A DNA stretch of 64,000 nucleotides from an archaeon (GTDB taxonomy: Archaea; Thermoproteota; Nitrososphaeria; Nitrososphaerales; Gagatemarchaeaceae), in the NCBI GenBank assembly GCA_021823325.1, contig JAKAOG010000003.1:106498-170497 (forward strand). Reading direction: 5' to 3'. Both the position numbers and the translations under genes were made by a program. Of the stretch, positions 58,159 to 64,000 are shown in pieces. The notes below the pieces were generated by a model, which was not told the DNA's origin, searched no databases, and was given only the letters and a program-made list of their open reading frames with translations. Position 1 is the stretch's first letter; the number at the start of each line of letters is the position of its first letter.

Positions 58159-58839
58159 TCAGCTCGCCACCAGTGAGCCTGTCATCCAGCCGGCCGTCGA
58201 CATGGCGCCTGCGGTCCCAGCGGTGCCGAACCCGCAGGTCGTCTCACAGAACCAGATGAAGGTCCCCGCCTTTGTTATCGTGAAGTATGCGACGACGGTA
58301 GAGCTCAACGGGACGGGGACGTTCAGGTTGAGCGCCGGGACGGTGAAAGTGTGCGCCAAGTCGGCGGACGGGACAGAAGTGACCGACTGGCCCCCGACGA
58401 TGTTGATCCCGTTCGTCCCCTGGCTCGAGTTGACGTTAGTGTTGGACGCGACGAAGACCGTCCCTCCGTTGGTGCCTGAGACGACGTTGTCGTTGGGGAT
58501 CACAAGGGAAGCGTTTCCGTCGTCATAGTTCATTATCACGAGCTTGATCGTCTGGTTCACCGGGAGCGAGATGTTGGCGGACGACTCGAGACCGTTCGGT
58601 CCCAGGACATAGTACGCTGGCTGCTCGCCCACGGTCGAATTGAAAGTGTTCCCGGTGGTGAGCACCAGGGTCAGGGTGTAGGGGGCGGCGGTAGCGTTGG
58701 TGCCGGTAACGGTGGTCGTCGTCGCCGGTTTCTGTCCGATCCCTCCGACAGCGACCGCTGCGCCGAACCCGGAAAGTACCAGGGCGGCCGCGAGGACGGC
58801 TATGACGAACCCGCCTGTTAGGGAGGTCTTCGTAGACAT
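58159..58839 (-). CDS. exported cupredoxin-like copper protein with C-x3-C site
   Basis: 226 residues after choosing the ATG at 58839 (MSTKTSLTGG); the track's longer start runs into tRNA-like debris. A TATA-like cttaaatc lies about 28 nt upstream. A signal anchor is followed by a Thr/Asn-rich beta-sandwich. HTFTVPAL could give a copper His and FIWFCETTCGFG resembles the CuA/cupredoxin loop, but the usual G-x-x-H before Met is GTAGTAGAM, so one His ligand is missing. It lies upstream of the Rieske gene. It could be a terminal-oxidase subunit II-like or soluble carrier. Confidence 0.75.
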   Translation of the reverse strand: MSTKTSLTGGFVIAVLAAALVLSGFGAAVAVGGIGQKPATTTTVTGTNATAAPYTLTLVLTTGNTFNSTVGEQPAYYVLGPNGLESSANISLPVNQTIKLVIMNYDDGNASLVIPNDNVVSGTNGGTVFVASNTNVNSSQGTNGINIVGGQSVTSVPSADLAHTFTVPALNLNVPVPLSSTVVAYFTITKAGTFIWFCETTCGFGTAGTAGAMSTAGWMTGSLVAS

Positions 58840-58989
58840 TCGCCTAAAACCCCGGAGGTGGCGATTTAAGCCACGATGACGATTCTCATCTGTGATAACA
58901 TCGGGCCTCGGCCCGCGCGTCTCCGCATACGTTTTGACGAGGACGCGAATCCATCTGCCACGATCTGGCAAAACAGTTGGACTACAGAG

Positions 58990-59050
58990 GCTACAGCGAG
59001 ATTCGAATCCATGCTCCGTGTTTCGCTTTGGCAATCAGGTTCTGATTACT
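58990..59050 (-). other. tRNA-like relic
   Basis: On the minus strand, ATCTAGTAATCAG resembles a D arm, TTGCCAA a Gly-type anticodon loop and GGATTCGAATC a T loop, in the right order, but the stems do not pair and no acceptor stem is seen. It looks like a decayed or mobilised tRNA-Gly fragment. It lies just upstream of the ATP-grasp gene. Confidence 0.35.
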
Positions 59051-59164
59051 AGATGGCTGATGATTTGATCTCTGAGCCTTCTTGGACGAGCTTCTGGTCC
59101 AGGCTCGCGCATAATCTACTTCACCAACAGATATTAACAGGCAAGAAATTTTTGTTGACGTCGG

Positions 59165-60436
59165 ATGAAATTTCTGTTCGTGACAAACGAAAGCCTGTCT
59201 GCTGACCTTGCCTGGCAGCTCAAGAAAGAGGGGCACGACGTCAAGATGTACTGCCACAGCCAGGGAGAGAAGGACGTCGGGCTGGGTTTCTTCGAAAAGA
59301 TCGAAGAGTGGGAGCCGCTGAAAGACTGGGCGGACGTCATCATATTCGACGACGTGGGGTTCGGCAACAAGGCGGAGCAACTGAGGAACGAGGGGAAGCA
59401 CGTGATGGGAGGGAGCCCTTACACCGACAAACTGGAGATAGACAGGGAGTTCGGGCAGGCGGAGCTGAAAGCGGCCGGCGTCGACGTCCTGCCGAGCTGG
59501 GACTTCACGTCGTTCGACGAAGCGATCGAATTCGTGAAGAAGAACCCGGACAGATACGTCCTGAAGCCGAGCGGCAAGGCCCAGAACGAGAAGGAGTTGC
59601 TCTTCGTCGGCCAGGAGGCCGACGGAAAGGACATCCTGCAGATCCTGGAGCACTACAAGGTGAACTGGTCGAAGAAGATCAAGGAGTTCCAGATGCAGAA
59701 GTACGCGGAAGGGGTCGAGATCGCGGTCGGGACGTTCTTCAACGGGAAGGACTTCGTCCTCCCGATATGTGTCAACTTCGAGCATAAGCGGCTCTTCCCG
59801 GAAGAGCTTGGCCCGAGCACCGGCGAGATGGGGACGCTTGTCTACTGGGCGAAGGAGAACCCCATCTTCGAAAGGACATTGCTGAAGATGAAGGACAAGC
59901 TCGCCGCCAGCAGATACGTGGGGTACATAGACATCAACTGCATCGTCAACGGCAAGGGGATCTGGCCGCTGGAATGGACTTCGCGGATGGGCTATCCCAC
60001 GATAAGCATCCAGATGGAGGGGATAACAAGCGAGTGGGGGCCGTTCATTTCGGACATCGCCCGGGGTAACGAGGCGCAGCTGAAGACCAGGAAGGGATAC
60101 CAGATCGGCGTCGTGATAGCGATACCGCCCTGGCCTTTCGAAGACGAGAAGGCGTTCCGAAGGTATTCAGAAGGGGCGACGATCCTGTTCCGGAGGCAGG
60201 GGCTCGACGGGATACACATCGGAGAGGTGAAGCTCGAGGAGGGAGACTGGCACATAGCGGGGAACTCTGGCTACGCGCTCGTGGTCACCGGGTCGGGGGC
60301 CACGGTCACTGACGCGATCAACAAAGCGTACCAGAACGTGAGCAACGTCATGATCCCCAACATGTTCTACAGGAGCGACATCGGCAAGCGCTGGACCCAC
60401 GACAGCGATATGCTGATCAGCTGGGGCTACATCTAG
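59165..60436 (+). CDS. ATP-grasp ligase, PurD-like paralogue
   Basis: 423 residues resembling phosphoribosylamine-glycine ligase. It has an N-terminal Rossmann-like domain (MKFLFVTNESLSADLAWQLKKEGHDVKMY), an ATP-grasp core (RYVLKPSGKAQNEKELLFVG; IDINCIVNGKGIWPLEWTSRMGYPTISI) and a C-terminal PurD-type domain (ALVVTGSGATVTDAINKAYQNV). The usual PurD opening VGSGGREHA is absent, so the substrate may differ. A TATA-like atattaac lies about 35 nt before the ATG. Confidence 0.78.
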   Translation: MKFLFVTNESLSADLAWQLKKEGHDVKMYCHSQGEKDVGLGFFEKIEEWEPLKDWADVIIFDDVGFGNKAEQLRNEGKHVMGGSPYTDKLEIDREFGQAELKAAGVDVLPSWDFTSFDEAIEFVKKNPDRYVLKPSGKAQNEKELLFVGQEADGKDILQILEHYKVNWSKKIKEFQMQKYAEGVEIAVGTFFNGKDFVLPICVNFEHKRLFPEELGPSTGEMGTLVYWAKENPIFERTLLKMKDKLAASRYVGYIDINCIVNGKGIWPLEWTSRMGYPTISIQMEGITSEWGPFISDIARGNEAQLKTRKGYQIGVVIAIPPWPFEDEKAFRRYSEGATILFRRQGLDGIHIGEVKLEEGDWHIAGNSGYALVVTGSGATVTDAINKAYQNVSNVMIPNMFYRSDIGKRWTHDSDMLISWGYI

Positions 60437-60597
60437 GCGAGTACCGGTCGCTTCTCCTTGTCTGCCATCGTTCTCCGGCACCTGGAAGGAGTGAAAATGG
60501 CTACCGAAACAGAGAAGACCGGTCTACCTTCCCTGCTTTGTCGCGCGACTTCGTCCCCGGACGCTTCCGTCTGTAAAAGTGACTCCACAGGGTTCTG

Positions 60598-61020
60598 ATG
60601 GTGAGAATGACCCCTCAAGGACAAAACGACGAGAAAGCGCTCGGTCGCGGGTATCACATCAGGAATCTGTTAGCTTTGACCACCTTGACCATAGGCGGGG
60701 CAGAAGCCGCAGCCTACTATCTCGGAGCCCTGCAGATCTGGGAGTCCTATCTTCTTACGCCTTCAATCCCTATTCTTGTTACAATCGCCGCGTTGATCTC
60801 CGATGAGTTGGGACATGAGGAGTCCCCATGGAAAGGGGAGTCGACAAGCGGACTCAGAAGGTCACTTCTGATGTTTCTGGGGGCGCTGACAGTAGCCGTT
60901 GGCCTCGGAATTTTTCGGGTTGCTTTGGTCGGCGGCTTGTTCCAAGTTACCACTGGGTTGGGAATAGCCGTTGGTTTCATGTGCTTCGGCGTCTACATCA
61001 TCTGGCGCTTCAGCAGATAA
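60598..61020 (+). CDS. four-helix membrane protein, function unknown
   Basis: 140 residues with four hydrophobic segments (LLALTTLTIGGAEAAAYYLGAL, YLLTPSIPILVTIAALI, LLMFLGALTVAVGLGIFRVALVG and TTGLGIAVGFMCFGVYIIW) and a short charged loop. The base composition is lower in G+C than its neighbours. A TATA-like ctgtaaaag lies about 25 nt upstream; ATG 60607 is an alternative start. No family recognised. Confidence 0.6.
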   Translation: MVRMTPQGQNDEKALGRGYHIRNLLALTTLTIGGAEAAAYYLGALQIWESYLLTPSIPILVTIAALISDELGHEESPWKGESTSGLRRSLLMFLGALTVAVGLGIFRVALVGGLFQVTTGLGIAVGFMCFGVYIIWRFSR

Positions 61021-61118
61021 GAAAGCGTCGTGCGAGAACTTCGAACCTGCCTGTTGCCACCCCTTGCGCTCTGATTATCGGTGAACGGCAGACAGAGCTG
61101 ACTGGCCCACGGCTGTGT

Positions 61119-61514
61119 CTATGGTCCGGGCTTCGCAGAAAGCGCCCAGGGGTCCTTCTTCCGCTCGGTAAGGACGAAGACCAGCACCAGCGCCATCAGT
61201 AGGAGCTCGACCGCCAAGCCGATGATTATCGTCAGCGTGGCGGGGACGTCGCCGCTCGCTATCAGCGCATAGTGCTGCGGCTGCGAGACGGTCGCCCCGA
61301 ACGCCGCGAGGGAAAGGACGAACGCGAGATAGTAAGATGCCTTCGGCCTGACAAAGCTCAACCCGCTGTCGACCACGAAGAGGACCCAACCGAAGGCGAC
61401 AGAGTCGAACACGAACGACGGCAAGACGGGGTAGACCTCGTAGAGGAACGCCACGCCGAAGAGGGTGGAGAACAGTATCAGCGCCTGGATGAGACGAGTG
61501 AGCCTGCTCATCAC
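61119..61514 (-). CDS. small four-helix membrane protein, function unknown
   Basis: 131 residues with four membrane segments (LIQALILFSTLFGVAFLYEVYPV, VAFGWVLFVVDSGLSFV, SYYLAFVLSLAAFGATVS and TLTIIIGLAVELLLMALVLVFVL) and a cytoplasmic basic tail. Two adjacent Met codons are possible starts. It is divergent from the M1 peptidase gene. No motif is recognised. Confidence 0.6.
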   Translation of the reverse strand: MMSRLTRLIQALILFSTLFGVAFLYEVYPVLPSFVFDSVAFGWVLFVVDSGLSFVRPKASYYLAFVLSLAAFGATVSQPQHYALIASGDVPATLTIIIGLAVELLLMALVLVFVLTERKKDPWALSAKPGP

Positions 61515-61593
61515 TGCGGTCGCGTCAGGGTCGATATTTCAATCCTGCCGTGGTCGCGAGTCTTTATGTGGCGCACTTCGGGGACGAAAGGCG

Positions 61594-64000
61594 ATGGCGG
61601 ACAGCCCGCTTTCTTTCCATCTTCCGGAGTCCAGAGTCAGGTACGCCCCTCCGCTCGAGTTCCACACCGTCCACACCAAGGTCGAACTCGTCGTGGACTT
61701 CCAGAAGAAGCGCATCTCCGGGACATGCACCCAGGTGATCGAGCCTGTCAAGCCCGGGCTGGAGGTCGCCAGGTTCGACGCGCATGGTTTCGACATATCA
61801 GGGGTAACGGTCGATGGCGCCGGAGCCGGGTTCGAATATGACGGCAAAGAGCTCGCCGTGAAGATCGGCAGAGGGAAAGGGAAGCGTTCTGTCGCGGTGT
61901 CTTACAGTGCCTCGCCCAAGATGGGCCTCTACTTCCCGGTCCCCGACGCAGAGCACCCTGAGAAGGAGACCCAGGCGTGGACCCACACCGAGGCGGAAGA
62001 GTCGCGTTACTGGATCCCGTGCCACGACCACTGCGGCGACAAGTCGAGCAGCGAACTGATCCTCACCGTCCCCAAGGAATACAGGGTGATATCCAACGGG
62101 AAGCTCCTCTCGACCAAGGTGGAAGGAGACGCAGCGACGTTCCACTGGCTCGAAGAGATCCCCCATTCATGCTACCTGACCTCTTTCATCGCGGGGAAGT
62201 TCGGCGTCGTGACCCAGGAGTCCCGCGGCGTCAAGCTGAACTACAACTTCCCGGAGTCGAAGAGAGAGGACGTACTGAGATACTTCGGAGAGACGCCGAA
62301 GATGATTGAGGTGTTCGAGGACCTGACAGGGGTGAAGTACCCCTATCTGAAGTACGACCAGACCACCGTCCAGGACTTCGTAGCTGGCGGAGAGGAGAAC
62401 CTCAACGCGACCACCCTCGCCACTAACTTCTATCCTGACGCCGCGTCGGAGGAGGACTTCTCCACGACCTACTCTCTCCCCGGGTCAAGGCCGATGGACC
62501 TCGTGTCCCACGAGCTGGCGCACCAATGGTTCGGAGATTACGTCACGTGCTCCGACTGGGCCCACGCGTGGCTGAACGAAGGGTTCGCGTCTTACTTCCA
62601 GGAGCTTTACCTTGAGAAGACAAGAGGGGAGGACGAGATGATATGGCACCTTGACAACCGGGTCGAGGACTACTTCGATGAGGCGGAGACCGAGTACAGG
62701 CGCCCGATAGTGGAAAGGGACTACGTCTGGCCCGACGACCTCTTCGACAGCCATCTCTATCCCAAGGGGGCGTCGATGCTCCACCAGCTCAGGTTCCTGG
62801 TCGGCGACGAAGCTTTCTTCGCCGGGATCAACAGGTATCTGAAAGCGCACGCCCTCTCCACTGCCGACACGCACGACTTCCGGAAGGCAGTGGAAGCAGC
62901 GAGCGGAGCGTCACTTGAGGAGTTCTTCGAGCAGTCGTTCTACAAGCCTGGGCACCCTGAATTCGAGATATCATATTCGTGGGACGACCCGCAGAAGCTG
63001 GCGACGCTAAGAGTCAAGCAGACCCAGAGGACAGACGACGGTACGCCTGTCTACAAGCTCCCATGCGAGCTCGTCTTCTATGTCGACGGGAAGAGGGTCA
63101 GCCGCAGGGTCTCCATAGAAGGGGCCGACCAGTCTTTCACCTTCGCGCTTCCAAACAGACCTATGATCGTGGAGTTCGACCCCAGGAGATGGCTCCTGAG
63201 GAGGGCGAAGTTCGACAAAGGGGCGGCGCTGCTCGTCAACCAGCTCGAGGGGAGCCAGGACGCCTACAGCAGGGCCGAGGCAGCGAAGGAACTAGGCAAG
63301 CTGAAGGCCGAGTCCGCAGTCGCGGCGCTCTCGCGTGCGGCTTCGAAGGAACAGTTCTGGCACGTGAGGGCGTGCGCTTTCAAGGCGCTCGACGCTTACC
63401 TCGGGGTCCAGGTCCCCAAGGACAGGAAATCGAGGAGGGGGTATGCCGCTGGGTTGAGCGGGTTCAAGGACCAGCGGGGTGTGGAGATATTGGCGAGGCT
63501 GTTGGAAGGAGACGAGAGCCCGTTCGTCAGGTGCGAGGCTGCCCTGAGCCTCGCCAAGGCGTCCCCCGACGGCGCGCTCCCCTACCTGAAGAAGGCCATG
63601 CGGTCGCACACGGTCAACGAGATCCTGGCTGAGGCATGCGTCGCCGCCATGGGGAAGCTCAAAGACCCCGAAGCGAACCGCGTCATACTCGACTCGCTCG
63701 CTTACGGCAAGCCTACCAGGCAGCGCATCGGCGCGCTGAAGGCGATAAAGGAGAGAGGGACGGTGCTCGACGAAGAGCTCCCCGTCCTGAAGGACATCCT
63801 CACCCATGACAAGGAGTACAGGGTCAAAATATCGCTGCTCGACATCGTCGTGATGAGGCTCCAAGACACCAGGTTCGTCGACGCCCTGAAGGAAGCGTCG
63901 AAGTCAGACCCCCAGCTCACCATCAGGAGGGCAGCGCTGCAGCTCTACCACAGCCTCTCCTCCTCAAAGGAGACGAACGACAGCCTGGCAAGGCTGAGAG
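61594..64000 (+). CDS. M1 family zinc aminopeptidase with C-terminal HEAT-like repeats, 3' truncated by the window
   Basis: Missing from the ORF track because it has no stop before the window ends. The ATG at 61594 opens about 802 codons. The N-terminal beta domain is followed by the exopeptidase motif GGEEN, the zinc site HELAHQWFGDY, and the third ligand Glu in NEGFASYF. After about residue 500 comes a helical region with HEAT-like units (AEAAKELGKLKAESAVAALSRAASKEQ; VRCEAALSLAKASPDGALPYLKKAM). A TATA-like ctttatgt lies about 30 nt upstream. It trims peptides from the N-terminus, as in tricorn-interacting factors F2/F3. Confidence 0.93.
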   Translation, partial: MADSPLSFHLPESRVRYAPPLEFHTVHTKVELVVDFQKKRISGTCTQVIEPVKPGLEVARFDAHGFDISGVTVDGAGAGFEYDGKELAVKIGRGKGKRSVAVSYSASPKMGLYFPVPDAEHPEKETQAWTHTEAEESRYWIPCHDHCGDKSSSELILTVPKEYRVISNGKLLSTKVEGDAATFHWLEEIPHSCYLTSFIAGKFGVVTQESRGVKLNYNFPESKREDVLRYFGETPKMIEVFEDLTGVKYPYLKYDQTTVQDFVAGGEENLNATTLATNFYPDAASEEDFSTTYSLPGSRPMDLVSHELAHQWFGDYVTCSDWAHAWLNEGFASYFQELYLEKTRGEDEMIWHLDNRVEDYFDEAETEYRRPIVERDYVWPDDLFDSHLYPKGASMLHQLRFLVGDEAFFAGINRYLKAHALSTADTHDFRKAVEAASGASLEEFFEQSFYKPGHPEFEISYSWDDPQKLATLRVKQTQRTDDGTPVYKLPCELVFYVDGKRVSRRVSIEGADQSFTFALPNRPMIVEFDPRRWLLRRAKFDKGAALLVNQLEGSQDAYSRAEAAKELGKLKAESAVAALSRAASKEQFWHVRACAFKALDAYLGVQVPKDRKSRRGYAAGLSGFKDQRGVEILARLLEGDESPFVRCEAALSLAKASPDGALPYLKKAMRSHTVNEILAEACVAAMGKLKDPEANRVILDSLAYGKPTRQRIGALKAIKERGTVLDEELPVLKDILTHDKEYRVKISLLDIVVMRLQDTRFVDALKEASKSDPQLTIRRAALQLYHSLSSSKETNDSLARLR

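Noticed and set aside
58840-59034. N-terminal extension of the cupredoxin gene in the ORF track
   Set aside because: It runs through tRNA-like debris; the TATA-like box and signal peptide support the ATG at 58839.
1-64000. CRISPR array or Cas genes
   Set aside because: No regularly spaced repeats and no Cas-like protein were seen. The repeats found are few, unevenly spaced and tRNA-derived.

Overview
The window is a GC-rich archaeal chromosome segment. Domain-level evidence is strong: TFB beside a TFE-beta-like factor and Gar1, SRP19 with ribosomal protein S8e, SMC-ScpA-ScpB, archaeal pantoate kinase, short archaeal TIM, TATA boxes about 25-30 nt upstream of many start codons (leaderless genes), and free use of TTG and GTG starts. 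A cytochrome b/Rieske/cupredoxin cluster, PadR and bacterio-opsin-activator-type regulators, a C-terminal PEFP sorting-like motif and two cyclase-TPR proteins fit a Nitrososphaeria/Thaumarchaeota-like soil or sediment lineage. Glutamate dehydrogenase, an APC permease, several aminotransferases and peptidases suggest an amino-acid-using heterotroph. This placement is inference; no ammonia-oxidation gene is present.

Layout. 1-9.3 kb is core information processing: Trm1 (5' cut), RlmE, cytidine deaminase, TFE-beta, TFB, Gar1, then SRP19, S8e, ScpB, ScpA, SMC, mostly in ATGA-overlapped minus-strand operons. 9.6-16.9 kb holds an M24 peptidase, a Sua5-THUMP-pantoate kinase operon in which the last two genes have no canonical start codon and appear to begin at ACG, a 30-residue acidic micropeptide, TIM, glutamate dehydrogenase, class I FBPase and DhnA-type aldolase. 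16.9-30.2 kb is accessory metabolism: a PadR-controlled ABC-2 efflux operon, MFS transporter, GT4 glycosyltransferase, a UDP-sulfoquinovose synthase-like protein split by an intein at its catalytic Thr, regulators, thioredoxin, an aminotransferase and an APC permease.

30.3-38.5 kb is a genomic island ending at tRNA-Gln(CTG). Copies of the tRNA 3' end recur at 33.04 and 36.10 kb (a weaker one at 31.97 kb), separating secreted proteins, a cyclase-TolB-TPR protein, and a ClC channel with a small ORF. 38.5-45.8 kb returns to core genes (aminotransferase, SerB-like HAD, ArgS, heterodimeric ABC exporter). 46.0-49.3 kb is a second island at tRNA-Arg(CCG): the tRNA 3' end plus flank is repeated at 48.44 and 49.26 kb, separating a second cyclase-TPR gene and a RelBE-like pair. 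The two cyclase genes share a nearly identical promoter and an identical 30-nt spacing to the start. No integrase gene lies in the window.

49.4-55.7 kb holds small enzymes (VOC, MBL-fold, PaiB-like, B3/4, methyltransferase, GNAT, aminotransferase) and a decayed oligopeptide ABC ATPase. 55.7-58.8 kb is the cytochrome b-Rieske-cupredoxin respiratory cluster. 59-64 kb holds a tRNA-like relic, an ATP-grasp PurD paralogue, two small membrane proteins and an M1 aminopeptidase that runs off the window end. No CRISPR array, rRNA or insertion sequence was seen.
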